A stretch of 64,000 nt of DNA, from assembly GCA_963930055.1 (NCBI GenBank), contig CAWVKS010000003.1, forward strand, positions 224,583 to 288,582, written 5' to 3'. The stretch's first letter is position 1, and each line of letters opens with the position of its first letter. The notes beneath the pieces were generated by a model. The model saw only the letters and a program-made list of their open reading frames with translations. It was not told the DNA's origin and did not search any database. Below are positions 27,302 to 36,663 of the stretch, piece by piece. The DNA comes from Pullichristensenella sp963930055 (lineage in GTDB: Bacteria; Bacillota; Clostridia; Christensenellales; Aristaeellaceae). Position numbers and translations under genes: made by a program.

Positions 27302-28708
27302 TCAGTAGACCTTGACCGTTGTGCCCGCCGGGCAGTTGTTGTAGATCCACTTGGCGTCCTCCACCGACAGGCGCACGCAGCCGTGCGAGGCGCGCCGGCC
27401 AAGGTTGTTGACCGAGCTTTGCCGCAGCGTGGCGGTGTCCTTTTCCGAATAGAGCACGGAGTGGAACAGATACGGCCCGTTGATGCGGTAGGCGTACTGC
27501 GCCCAGCAGTCAAACTTCTTGAAGTAGTACCAGCGCCCGCAGGGGCCGCCCGCCGTGAACGTGCCCAGCGGCGTGGGGTCGGAGGTGGTGCCGGTGGAGC
27601 ACTTCATCGTGCGCACCAATTGCGAATAGCTGCCGTTGACCCACTTGTAGGCGTACACGCGCTGGTCGGCCACGGAGATCTTCAGCATATACATGCACTT
27701 GGGCCGGTCGGACTTGACCGCGCTTTCGCTGAACAAAGCGCGCTGCGTCTCCTCGTCGGCCACGCCCGTCTCCGCCAGCTTGTTGCGCTTCTGGAAGTAC
27801 TTGAGGGCCGATTCCGTGCCGCCGCCGAAGATGCCGTCGATGCCGCCTTCGAGATACAAAAGCGAATCCAGCCGCCGCTGCAGGCGGTGTACCTCGCCCA
27901 GCGCGTTGGTATCGCGCGAGCCGCGCTCCATGTCCACGCGGTAGACCTCGAAGTTGGCAAGCTCCGCCATCAGGGCGTCGGACATCACGCCGTCCGGCGC
28001 GTAGGGCGTGGCGGTGGGCTGCGGCGTCTTGGTCGGGACGACGACCTGGTCGTCCGCGCCCTGCGAGAGCAGCAGCGTCGGCGTGGGTTCCGGCGTGGGG
28101 GAGGGGATGGGCGTCGGCGTGGGCGCTTGCGTCGGCTCGGGCGTGGTGTAGTACTCCCGCCCTTCGACCACGTAGAGGTACTCCTGGAACAGCTTCAGCC
28201 CCTCGTCGGTCAGCTTGCCGAAGTCGCCGTCCGCCGAACCGGTCATGAACCCGTAGGCGCGCAGGGCCTCCTGCACCTCGCGCACGCCGTCGCCCTTGGC
28301 GCCCTTGGCCAGCGGCGTCGGCTCCGGCGTGGGCATGGGCACGGCCATGGCGCTGTCCAGCGCCGAGCGCGTCCCCGCGTCGAGCACGCCCGTCTTAGGC
28401 AGGCCGTTGAGCGCCTGGAACGCCTCCAGCGCGGCCTGCGTGTCCCCGCCGAAGATGCCGTCGGCCTTGCCGTCCAGGTAGTTGAGCGCCTGCAATCGCT
28501 TTTGCAGGTCGGAAACGGCGCTCTCGCCCTCCCCGTCGCGGCTGCCGTTTTGCAGCGGTTCGGCGGTGGGGGAGGGGGTCGCGGTCTCGGCGATGGCGGC
28601 GTTCCCGCGCAAAAGCTGCTGCTCGTCTGCGTCCTCGACGACGCTGTACTGGCACCCGGACAAAAGCAGCAGGGCGGCCAGCAGCGCGGCGAGCAGTTTT
28701 TTCTTCAT
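27302..28708 (-). CDS. L,D-transpeptidase lipoprotein with peptidoglycan-binding domains
   Basis: 468 residues, a shorter paralogue of the gene downstream at 25469. MKKKLLAALLAALLLLSGC is a lipoprotein signal with lipobox LSGC. PG_binding_1 repeats (LQKRLQALNYLDGKADGIFG and LQRRLDSLLYLEGGIDGIFG) are separated by a Pro/Thr linker. The YkuD domain ends SHGCVRLSVEDAKW with the catalytic cysteine. Membrane anchoring distinguishes it from the secreted paralogue, suggesting division of labour in wall cross-linking. Confidence 0.93.
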   Translation of the reverse strand: MKKKLLAALLAALLLLSGCQYSVVEDADEQQLLRGNAAIAETATPSPTAEPLQNGSRDGEGESAVSDLQKRLQALNYLDGKADGIFGGDTQAALEAFQALNGLPKTGVLDAGTRSALDSAMAVPMPTPEPTPLAKGAKGDGVREVQEALRAYGFMTGSADGDFGKLTDEGLKLFQEYLYVVEGREYYTTPEPTQAPTPTPIPSPTPEPTPTLLLSQGADDQVVVPTKTPQPTATPYAPDGVMSDALMAELANFEVYRVDMERGSRDTNALGEVHRLQRRLDSLLYLEGGIDGIFGGGTESALKYFQKRNKLAETGVADEETQRALFSESAVKSDRPKCMYMLKISVADQRVYAYKWVNGSYSQLVRTMKCSTGTTSDPTPLGTFTAGGPCGRWYYFKKFDCWAQYAYRINGPYLFHSVLYSEKDTATLRQSSVNNLGRRASHGCVRLSVEDAKWIYNNCPAGTTVKVY

Positions 28709-28855
28709 AGATACAACACCCCGTTTTCGTCGCTTGCATTCTTGGTTTGTGAATGCATATGTTAGACGCACGTGGGTGGCACATTGGTTCATGCTTTTTT
28801 CGTGAAATATCTGGTTTTCCTGCCAGAACGTCCATCAGGCCAAGCCCCTTTCCCC

Positions 28856-28904
28856 AAAACGTCGCCGGCGCGCTTCCTGAATTTGTCAGAAAGCGCGCCG
28901 GCGA
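28856..28904 (-). terminator. terminator of the kinase operon
   Basis: Minus strand CGCCGGCGCGCTT/AAGCGCGCCGGCG long stem followed by ACGTTTTGG, 16 bases after the kinase stop. Confidence 0.75.
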
Positions 28905-28919
28905 TACAGGCGGCTGGCC

Positions 28920-30317
28920 TTACGGCGTGGGATCGCGGCGCAGCGTGAAGCCGAACTGCGTGCCCTTGCCCACCTCGCTCTTGACCCAGATGTCCTCGCC
29001 CATCCACTTGAGCAATTCCTTGGCGATGGAAAGACCCAGCCCGCTGCCCATGCCGCTGTGCGCCTTGTCCACCTTGTAGAAGCGGTCGAACACATAGGGC
29101 AGATCCTCCTTGGCGATGCCGATGCCCGTGTCCTTGACGATGAGCGTCACGCGCGCGTCGTCCCAGGTGGCGTCCAGGGACACCGTGCCGCCGTCGGGGG
29201 TGTACTTGATGGCGTTGTCCAGCAATATGACCAGGAGCTGCTCCACGCGGTCGGGGTTGGAGACCACGGCGGGCACCTTGGAAAAGTCCGTTTCCTCGCG
29301 GAAGGAGATGTTGTGATCCTCGGCGATGGAGCGGTAGCGCTCGCATACGTCGTCCACCAGCCCCGCCAGCTTCATGCGCTCGGTGCGGATGGCCAGCGTG
29401 CCGCTCTGCAGCCGCGAAAGCTCCATCAGGTCGTTGATGAGGCGCGAAAGGCGCATGATCTCGCGCAAAATGATGTCGTAATAGCGCATGCGCGCGTCCT
29501 CGGTCTTGACCATGCCCTCCTTCAGAGGCTCGATGAGGGCGCGCATGGCGGTCAAAGGCGTGCGCATCTCGTGGGAGACGTTGGCCACATAGTCGCGCCG
29601 CGTGCGCTCCAGCCGTTCCATTTGCGTGATGTCGGAAAACAGGCCCACCGCGCCGGCCGTGGTGCCGATCTCGTCCACCAGGGGCGAGATGACCACGCGC
29701 AAAACGCGTTCGGGCATCTCCAGATTGCGGGTCACGGTCTTGCCCTCGCGCACCACGCGGTCAAAGTCCGCCCAGATATCGCCGTCGGGGATGAGCTTGA
29801 GGCGCTCGTCGCGTGGGGGGTGCTCCTGCGCCGGGGCGTCGAACATCTTCTCCAGCGCGGGGTTGCGGTGCGTCACCCGGCCCTTGGCGTTCACGGCCAC
29901 GATGCCCTCGGACAGGCCGTTGAGCATCTGCTTTAGGCGGTTGCGCTCAATGATGAGCAGATACATGTTGCGCGAGAGCTGGTAGGACAGGTCGTTGAGC
30001 GCCTTGCCCACCTGCCCCAGTTCGCCCGGGGCGCGCTCGTCGGCGCGCGCGTCCAAGTCGCCCTTGCCCACGGCCACGGCCACGTCCCGCAGCGCGCCGA
30101 TGTGCTCGGAAACGGGCAAAATCAGCGCCCGCAAAAGCGGGTAAAAGACGATGGCCGCCGCGCCCAGGCCCACCAGCAGCGACCAGACAAAGGACATGCC
30201 GTCCTGCCCGCGCCCGAAGGCGAGCAGGTACACCAGCAAGGCGACGACGACCATCGTCGCTGCGATGATCGCCGTGAACAGTATCGCCCGCTTGACCAGC
30301 GAGCCGTTCCTTTTCAT
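28920..30317 (-). CDS. sensor histidine kinase, WalK/PhoR type
   Basis: 465 residues. Two membrane helices (about 10-32 and 42-62), a HAMP domain, a PAS domain (LNGLSEGIVAVNAKGRV), HisKA box NVSHEMRTPLTAM, then N box LDNAIKYTPDGG, G1 DTGIGIA and G2 GSGLGLSIA. Architecture and size match PhoR/WalK. The ATG overlaps the regulator stop as ATGA. Its position directly after two cell-wall transpeptidases fits a WalKR-type envelope role, which remains inference. Confidence 0.95.
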   Translation of the reverse strand: MKRNGSLVKRAILFTAIIAATMVVVALLVYLLAFGRGQDGMSFVWSLLVGLGAAAIVFYPLLRALILPVSEHIGALRDVAVAVGKGDLDARADERAPGELGQVGKALNDLSYQLSRNMYLLIIERNRLKQMLNGLSEGIVAVNAKGRVTHRNPALEKMFDAPAQEHPPRDERLKLIPDGDIWADFDRVVREGKTVTRNLEMPERVLRVVISPLVDEIGTTAGAVGLFSDITQMERLERTRRDYVANVSHEMRTPLTAMRALIEPLKEGMVKTEDARMRYYDIILREIMRLSRLINDLMELSRLQSGTLAIRTERMKLAGLVDDVCERYRSIAEDHNISFREETDFSKVPAVVSNPDRVEQLLVILLDNAIKYTPDGGTVSLDATWDDARVTLIVKDTGIGIAKEDLPYVFDRFYKVDKAHSGMGSGLGLSIAKELLKWMGEDIWVKSEVGKGTQFGFTLRRDPTP

Positions 30318-31009
30318 GCGTTGACCTCAAAGCGGTAGCCCACGCCGTAGACCGTTTTCAGCGTCCAGGGCACGTTCTCCTGCGGCAGCTTCTGGCGGAT
30401 GCGCTTGATGTGCGCGTCCACGGTGCGCGTGTCGCCGAAGTAGTCGTAGCCCCACACGCGCGAGAGGATCTGTTCGCGCGAGAACACCTGCCCCACGTTG
30501 GAGCAGAGCATGTGCAGTATCTCCACTTCCTTGGGCGTGCAGGGGATGATCTTGCCCGCGGCCTTCACCTGATAGTTCTCCAGGCTGATCTCCAATTGCG
30601 GCAGGCGGATGATGGAGCTGTCCTCATCCTGCGTCTTTTCCGAGAAGCGCCGCAGCACCGCCTTGATGCGGGCCAGCACCTCGCGGGGGCTGAAAGGCTT
30701 GACGATGTAGTCGTCCGCGCCCAGCTCCAGGCCGAGTATGCGGTCGATCTCCTCGCCCTTGGCCGTGAGCATGATGATGGGGATGGAGCTGGTCTGGCGG
30801 ATGGTGCGACATACGTCGATGCCCGACATGCGCGGCATCATCAGATCCAGCACCACCATGTCGGGGTGCAGGCTCTCCACCATTTCCAAGGCCTGCTGCC
30901 CGTCATACGCGGACTGATGCTCGTACCCCTCGGAGCTCAGATACAGCCCCAAAGACTCATGTACCACCGGGTCATCGTCGCAGATCAGGATCAGCGGGTA
31001 CATCGCCAT
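30314..31009 (-). CDS. response regulator, OmpR/PhoB family (WalR-like)
   Basis: 231 residues: receiver with ICDDDP, phosphoacceptor VLDLMMPR and IVKPFS, then a winged-helix domain with CTPKEVEILHML and DAHIKRIRQKL. The start at 31009 has GAGGTGAGAAT before it. Co-transcribed with the kinase. A good sigma-A promoter lies 45 bases upstream, and a GTAC-N7-GTAC repeat between promoter and start may be an autoregulatory site. Confidence 0.95.
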   Translation of the reverse strand: MAMYPLILICDDDPVVHESLGLYLSSEGYEHQSAYDGQQALEMVESLHPDMVVLDLMMPRMSGIDVCRTIRQTSSIPIIMLTAKGEEIDRILGLELGADDYIVKPFSPREVLARIKAVLRRFSEKTQDEDSSIIRLPQLEISLENYQVKAAGKIIPCTPKEVEILHMLCSNVGQVFSREQILSRVWGYDYFGDTRTVDAHIKRIRQKLPQENVPWTLKTVYGVGYRFEVNA

Positions 31010-31053
31010 ATTCTCACCTCAAAAGCGCACATTTGTACGGTATTGGTACTACT

Positions 31054-31082
31054 ATTATATACATTGTCACGAAGCATTGCAA
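31054..31082 (-). promoter_or_regulatory. sigma-A promoter of the WalRK-like operon
   Basis: Minus strand TTGCAA (31077-31082), a 17-base spacer, TATAAT (31054-31059). Confidence 0.8.
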
Positions 31083-31173
31083 CGGTTGTAGAAAAGAGCC
31101 TAAATAAAATCATATTCGACAGCATTTTGAAGCCGAAAACGCGCCAAAAGTTGGCATGGACGCCGTTTCGGGG

Positions 31174-31208
31174 CAAAAAAAACGCGGCGAAGCCCGCGCT
31201 CCGCCGCA
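31174..31208 (-). terminator. terminator of the class-III aminotransferase operon
   Basis: Minus strand GCGGCGGA/TCGCCGC stem followed by GTTTTTTTT, about 15 bases after the stop at 31223. Confidence 0.85.
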
Positions 31209-31222
31209 GATTCATGCAAAGA

Positions 31223-32491
31223 TCAACCCTTCAACTCCGGGTGCCGCTTTTCCACCACGCCAAAGGCATCGTCGGCAATGTCCACCGCCAGGGCGATGTC
31301 CTCGTCGGTGAGGGCGGCGTTGATGAAGTGGTTGTGGTGGCTGGCGAGGAACAGCCCGCGCGAGACGCACTCCGCCACCCACTCCTGATGCAGCATCAAG
31401 CTGTCGTCGTTGGCGATGCGCAGGTAGAACAGCGCCGGCTCGCCGGATACCACCAAATCGAATCCGTGCGCCTTGGCCGCCTCCTTAAAGCCGTCAGTCA
31501 GCTTCGTGCCCAGCCTGCGGAACAGCGCGGGCGTATCCAGCCGCTTCATCTTCTCCAGACAGGCGATGCAGGCGGCGAACGGCTCCGCGCTCATCCAGTA
31601 CGAGCCGGTGAACGACAGGGAAGCCGCCGTGGCCTTGAACTCCTCGCGCCCGCAGACGGCGGACATGTTGTAGCCGTTGGCCAGCGCCTTGCAGAAGCAG
31701 ATGAGGTCGGCCTTGAAGCCGTAGTAGTGGTCGGAACCGGCCAGGTCGAGGCGGAAACCGGCGCGCACGTCGTCGATGATGAGCAGCATGTGGTGTTTGT
31801 CGCAGAACTCGCGCACGCCCTGCCAGTATTCCTTCGAGGCCACGCGGTTGTCAAAGAAGTTCCCGTGGTCGTAGGGCTGGGCGATGAGCGCCGCCACGTC
31901 GCCGCCGCAGGCGTCGTAGGCCTTTTCCATGGCCTCCATGTCGAACCACGGGAGCACCACGTTGTGCATTACGTCCTCGGGCAGTATGCCGGGGTAGTCG
32001 GCGCGCATCGCCCAGGGGTCGTTGCCGTGGTAGTAGTTGCGCAAAAAGAAGATCTTGCGCTTGCCCGTGTGCGCGCGGGAGAGCATGACGCTGAAGGTGG
32101 TGGCGTCGGTGCCGTTTTTCATGAAGAACGCCCAGTCCGCCATGGCCACGGTGTCCACCAGCTTTTCGGCGCACTCCACCATCTTGTAGGAAGGCGCGGT
32201 GGTGCAGTTAGCGATGGAGAGCTGCTCGATGGCGGCCCTGTCCACGTCCGGGTCGCCATATCCCAGCACGTTCGGGCCGTAGGCGCACATGAAGTCCAGA
32301 TAGCGGTTGCCGTCCATGTCCCAGAAATACGTCCCCTTGGCCTTGGAGGCGATCAGCGGCCATTTGTTGAGCGGCAAAAACAGGCCCTCCGACGGCCCGA
32401 GGTGTCCGTAGACGCCGGCGGGGATGACGGCGCGGGCGCGGTCAAACCATTCGTGGCTTTTAACGTGGCTGTATTCAGGGTATTTCGACAT
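31223..32491 (-). CDS. class-III PLP aminotransferase, glutamate-1-semialdehyde aminomutase-like
   Basis: 422 residues. WDMDGNRYLDFMCAYGPNVLGYGDP, the MKNGTDATTFSVMLSRAHTGK phosphate-binding segment, LLIIDDVRAGFR (PLP Asp) and the CFCKALANGYNMSAV lysine box place it with GSAM/class-III aminotransferases. No other haem genes are nearby, so it may act on another amino compound. It is followed by no other gene in its unit and preceded 13 bp upstream by an unknown protein, probably one operon. Confidence 0.88.
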   Translation of the reverse strand: MSKYPEYSHVKSHEWFDRARAVIPAGVYGHLGPSEGLFLPLNKWPLIASKAKGTYFWDMDGNRYLDFMCAYGPNVLGYGDPDVDRAAIEQLSIANCTTAPSYKMVECAEKLVDTVAMADWAFFMKNGTDATTFSVMLSRAHTGKRKIFFLRNYYHGNDPWAMRADYPGILPEDVMHNVVLPWFDMEAMEKAYDACGGDVAALIAQPYDHGNFFDNRVASKEYWQGVREFCDKHHMLLIIDDVRAGFRLDLAGSDHYYGFKADLICFCKALANGYNMSAVCGREEFKATAASLSFTGSYWMSAEPFAACIACLEKMKRLDTPALFRRLGTKLTDGFKEAAKAHGFDLVVSGEPALFYLRIANDDSLMLHQEWVAECVSRGLFLASHHNHFINAALTDEDIALAVDIADDAFGVVEKRHPELKG

Positions 32492-32504
32492 GCGCTCGTC
32501 CTCC

Positions 32505-33269
32505 TCAGGCCAGATACAGGGAAACCCTGTCCAGTATGCGGTTTAAGTTGTCGGCCATGGAGATCATGCCCGATAAGTAGATGGTGCCGCGGCACATCTC
32601 GTCCAGCGTCGAGGCCGTGCCGGTGAACAGCCCGTGCGCCAGGTCGATGTCGGCAAATTCCATGATCACGCGCGGCTTTTCGCTGGGCTGTTTGATGGTG
32701 GTGAAGTGATGGTCCTTGACGCGGATGGTCAACTTGACCACGTCTTTGATACCCAGAGACACGTCCCCGTCCACCGTGTACGAGGCCGACAGCTTGGAAA
32801 TGGGGTCGTTGTTGGCCAGCGCCGAGATCGCCCCGGCCACGGTGTACATGGTGAGTATGGTGCTTTCTTCAAAAAACGCCCGCTCGCGCATGGCCTCCTC
32901 GGAGGGGCGCAGAAGCTCGGTCAGGCGGTTCGTGAGCTTTGTAAACGGCCCCAGCAGGAAGGAAAGCAGCTGTACTACGCCCTTCACCGGCAGGCCGGGC
33001 CTGGAATGGTCGATGAGGTCGTTGAACTTTTCCGGCGAGGCAAAGCGCATTTTGCAGGTGCAGCCCTCGCTGCCCTCCGTCATGCGGCAGCCCTCGCGCG
33101 TGAAGTGGAAGGTGCAGCAGGGGCCGCCCTTCACCTCCAGACAAAGCGACACGGGCTTTTTCAGTCCCGCCAGGATCTCCTTCGCCTTGCCGTCCAGCGC
33201 GCAGAGGTTCTCCAGCGTCCCCAGCACGCCGTACATATTCACATAGGCCATCGCCCGTGCATCCTTCAT
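32505..33269 (-). CDS. unknown protein with SCP2/sterol-carrier-like C-terminal half
   Basis: 254 residues. The N-terminal half contains a cysteine group (GGPCCTFHF, EGCRMTEGSEGCTCK) that could bind metal. The C-terminal half (VVKLTIRVKDHHFTTIKQ, FADIDLAHGLFTG, LSGMISMADNLNRILD) resembles SCP2-like lipid-binding folds. The start at 33269 has GGGGAGG before it. Operon partner of the class-III aminotransferase. I do not recognise a specific family; function unknown. Confidence 0.7.
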   Translation of the reverse strand: MKDARAMAYVNMYGVLGTLENLCALDGKAKEILAGLKKPVSLCLEVKGGPCCTFHFTREGCRMTEGSEGCTCKMRFASPEKFNDLIDHSRPGLPVKGVVQLLSFLLGPFTKLTNRLTELLRPSEEAMRERAFFEESTILTMYTVAGAISALANNDPISKLSASYTVDGDVSLGIKDVVKLTIRVKDHHFTTIKQPSEKPRVIMEFADIDLAHGLFTGTASTLDEMCRGTIYLSGMISMADNLNRILDRVSLYLA

Positions 33270-33428
33270 GGCGCAACCTCCCCAGTCGTATATTAAAACC
33301 AGTATAGCACAAACATGTAAAGAACAGAAGGAGAAAGGGCGGCGAAACGGCGGCGAAGCCCAGCCCCGCCGCCGCAAAGAAATTCGCGCGCGGCGCGAAC
33401 GCGCCGCCCGGGTGCGGTTTCATCGCCG

Positions 33429-34882
33429 CTATCCGCGCGCCTTGTCGAGCATGCTCATCTTCAGTTCGTACATGCGCGGACTCATGTCCACATAGTGCAC
33501 GTGCGGGTTTTCAAAGCGCTGCTCCTCCTCCCACACCTGCGAGGAAAGCTGCCGCTGTACATAGGCGCGCACTTCGTTAAGAGGCTCGGGCTGATACATG
33601 AGCTTTCCGCCCTTGAACACGCACACCTGCATGTCCTCAAAGCGGCAGTTTTCAAAGTGACGGATGCGCCACGGCCGCACGGGGTCGACGAAGCGGTACG
33701 GCTCCGCGCCCGGCAGCGGTTCCTCCGCCAGCGTCAGAAGGTCGGCCACGCTCTTGCCGTGCTGGTCGTAGACGCGCAACAGCCGCTTGAGGCCGGGGTT
33801 GGTGACCTTTTCCACGTTTTCGGAGATCTTGATGCGCGGCACGAAGCGGCCGTTTTCCTCCACGGCCACCAGCTTGTACACCGCGCCGAACACCGGCTCG
33901 CTGCGCGCGGTGATCAGCCGTTCGCCCACGCCGAAGATGTCGATCCTCGCCCCCTGGCTGAGCAGGGAGGAGATGGTCATCTCGTCCAGGCTGTTGGAGG
34001 CGACGATCCTGCAGTCCGTCAGCCCCGCCTCGTCGAGCATGGCGCGGGATTTCTTGGAAAGGTAGGCCAGGTCGCCGCTGTCCAGGCGGATGCCCTTGAG
34101 CCGCTTGCCCATCGGCTCCAGCACCTCCCTGGCCACGCGGATGGCGTTGGGCACGCCGCTTTCCAGCACGTCGTAGGTGTCCACCAAAAGCGTGCAGCCG
34201 TCGGGATAGGCGCGGGCATACTTTTCAAAGGCCGTGTATTCGTCCGGGTAGAACATCACCCAGGAGTGCGCCATCGTCCCGGAAACGGGGATACCAAACA
34301 TCTGCCCGGCCAGCACCGTGGCGGTGGAATCCACGCCGCCGATGTAGGAGGCGCGCGCGCCGTAGACGGCGGAGTCTATGTTGTGGGCGCGGCGGGCGCC
34401 GAAATCGCTGACCACGCGCCCCTGCGCCGCGCGCACGATGCGGTTGGCCTTGGTGGCGATCAGCGACTGGTGGTTGACCTCCAGCAAAATGGCCGTTTCG
34501 ACGATCTGCGCCTCGATCAGCGGCGCGACCACCGTCACCACCGGCGTGTTGGGATACATCACCGTGCCCTCGCGCAGCGCGTAGAGGTCGCCGGTGAAGC
34601 GGAAATGGCGCAGGTAGTCGAGGAAGCCCTCGTCGAAGATGCCCTGCGCGCGCAAAAAAGATATGTCGTCCTCGGTAAAGGTGCAGGCTGCGGATGTATT
34701 CCACCACCTGCGCCAGCCCCGCGAAGATGGCGAAGCCGCCGTTGTCGGGGTTTTTGCGGTAAAACACGTCGAACGCGACACGCGCGTCGCTCACCCCGTC
34801 GCGGAAATAGCCGTTGGACATGGTCAACTCGTAAAAGTCCATCACCATGGAAAGGTTTCGCTCCCCGGTGCTGCTCGAACAT
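33429..34882 (-). CDS. pncB: nicotinate phosphoribosyltransferase, frameshifted as given
   Basis: 483 residues after repair. N-terminal RERNLSMVMDFYELTMSNGYF is split here at MSNGYF; FDVFYRKNPDNGGFAIFAG, ARRAHNIDSAVYGARASYIGG, GTMAHSWVM and the IRLDSGDLAYLSK phosphate-binding segment are intact. The enzyme makes nicotinate mononucleotide from nicotinate and PRPP (NAD salvage). Two one-base excesses are visible, at 34863-34866 and 34680-34681; correcting both gives one frame from the ATG at 34882. Promoter TTTTCA-17-TATAAT lies upstream. Confidence 0.88.
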
Positions 34883-34915
34883 AACGCATCCCCCCGCAAG
34901 TGTATCGTTTGTAAG

Positions 34916-34944
34916 ATTATAGCACGTTCCGGGCGCGGTGAAAA
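34916..34944 (-). promoter_or_regulatory. promoter of pncB
   Basis: Minus strand TTTTCA (34939-34944), a 17-base spacer, TATAAT (34916-34921). Confidence 0.65.
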
Positions 34945-34967
34945 GCGCAAAAAGATAAAATCCCGCC

Positions 34968-34996
34968 TTGCCAGCGCCGCGAAACGCCGCTATAAT
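34968..34996 (+). promoter_or_regulatory. sigma-A promoter of the MBL ribonuclease gene
   Basis: TTGCCA (34968-34973), a 17-base spacer, TATAAT (34991-34996), 22 bases before the start codon. Divergent from the pncB promoter about 25 bases away. Confidence 0.8.
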
Positions 34997-35018
34997 GGAA
35001 GCAAAGGAGTGTGAGCGC

Positions 35019-36614
35019 ATGCGCATGGAATTTCTCGGCGCCGCCCATGAAGTCACCGGCAGCCAGACGCTTTTGACTGTCAACGACCGTCCCTTCCTCG
35101 TCGATTGCGGCATGGAACAGGGCGCGAACCGCTTTGAAAACAAGCCCCTTCCCGTGCGGCCCGAGGCGCTGCTCTGCGTCCTCGTCACGCACGCTCACAT
35201 CGACCATTCCGGCAACCTGCCGCTGCTCTACAAGCGCGGCTTCCCGCGGCCCTATTTACGCCACGGAGGAGACCTGTGACCTTCTGCAGATCATGTTGCG
35301 CGACAGCGCCCACATACAGGTCTCGGACGCGGAGTGGAAAACGCGCAAGGCCCAGCGCGCCGGCGGAGCGCCCGTGGAGCCGGTCTACGACCTTGAGGAC
35401 GCCGAGGGCGCTCTCTCTCTTCTGCGCCCCTGCCGCTATGGCGAGCGCCTGCCCGTGCTCGAAGGCGTGGAGATCCGCTTTACGGACGTCGGCCACCTGC
35501 TCGGCTCCGCGGCCATCGAACTGTGGCTGCGCGAGGGCGACACGGAGCGCAAGGTGGTCTTCAGCGGCGACGTGGGCAATACGAACCAGCCCCTTCTGCG
35601 CGACCCGCAGCGCGTGGAAAGCGCCGATGTGCTTATCATCGAGTCCACCTACGGCGACCGCCTCCACGAAAAGGTGCGCCTCGACTACCCCCCGCGCCCT
35701 CGCCGACGTGCTGCAGCGCACGTTCGACCGCGGCGGCAACGTCGTCATCCCCTCCTTCGCCGTCGGCCGCACGCAGGAGATGCTCTACTTTTTGCGCCAG
35801 ATCAAGCTGGAAAACCTCGTCCATGGCCACGATTTTCCCCGTCTATGTCGACAGCCCCCTCGCCAACGAGGCCACGGCGGTCTTTCTGCAGGCTGACCCC
35901 GCTTCGCTCGACGACGAGGCGCGCGCCCTCATCCGCGCGGGCGTCAACCCCCTCTGGTTCGACGGCCTCAAAACCAGCGTCACCGCCGAGGAAAGCAGGG
36001 CCATCAACTTCGATAAGACGCCCAAGGTCATCCTCTCCGCCAGCGGCATGTGCGACGCCGGCCGCATCCGCCACCATTTGAAGCACAACCTCTGGCGCAA
36101 GGAGTCCACCATACTCTTCGTCGGCTATCAGGCCGAGGGCACGCTCGGCCGCCAGATCGTCGAGGGCGCGAAGAAGGTCAAGCTCTTTGGCGAGGACATC
36201 AGCGTCGCCGCCGAGGTGCGCGCCCTTCCCGGCGTCAGCGGCCACGCCGACCCGCGACGGCCTGCTTGCCTGGCTGGAAGGCTTCGCGGAAAAGCCGGGC
36301 CGCGTGTTCGTCAACCACGGCGACGACGCTTCCTGCACCTCCTTTGTGGAAACGCTCAAGCGCCTCGGCCACAACGCCTCCGCCCCTTCAGCGGCGCGAC
36401 TTACGACATCGCCGCCGACGAAATTCTCGCCTGGCCGGAGGGTGTGCCGGCGCAAAAGGCCAAGGCCCCGCGCCAAGAGCAACGTCTTTGCCCGCCTGCT
36501 CGCCGCCGTCGAACGCCTCATGCGCGTCGCCCGCGGCTGCGAGGGCATGGCCAACAAGGAGCTTGCAAGTTCGCCAACCAGGTCGACCGCCTCGCCGACG
36601 AGTGGGAGCGGTAG
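35019..36614 (+). pseudogene. MBL-fold/beta-CASP RNA exonuclease, seven frameshifts as given
   Basis: About 530 residues when corrected. MBL core VTHAHIDHSGNLPLL and GHLLGSAAIELW, the beta-CASP motifs VYVDSPLANEA and LSASGMCDAGR with IRHHL, and RMMBL tail VSGHADRDGLLAWL identify an Ysh1/CPSF73-like RNA-processing exonuclease. Breaks are at 35243-35245, 35688-35693, 35837-35840, 36251-36253 and 36466-36469 (one base too many each), and 36383-36386 and 36567-36568 (one too few). Every motif survives in some frame, so this is either a very recent pseudogene or, more likely, poor local sequence. Confidence 0.85.
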
Positions 36615-36623
36615 GGAAGAGGA

Positions 36624-36651
36624 AAAGCGCCTCCGCGCGGGGGCGCTTTTT
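36624..36651 (+). terminator. terminator after the MBL ribonuclease gene
   Basis: AAAGCGCC...GGCGCTTTTT hairpin ten bases after the TAG stop; also separates the core genes from the accessory block that follows. Confidence 0.8.
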
Positions 36652-36663
36652 GCGTATGGATTT

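Noticed and set aside
25553..28765. Plus-strand open frames opposite the transpeptidase genes
   Set aside because: Repetitive Arg/Gly/Val composition arises from the Pro/Thr linkers read on the other strand; no start signals.
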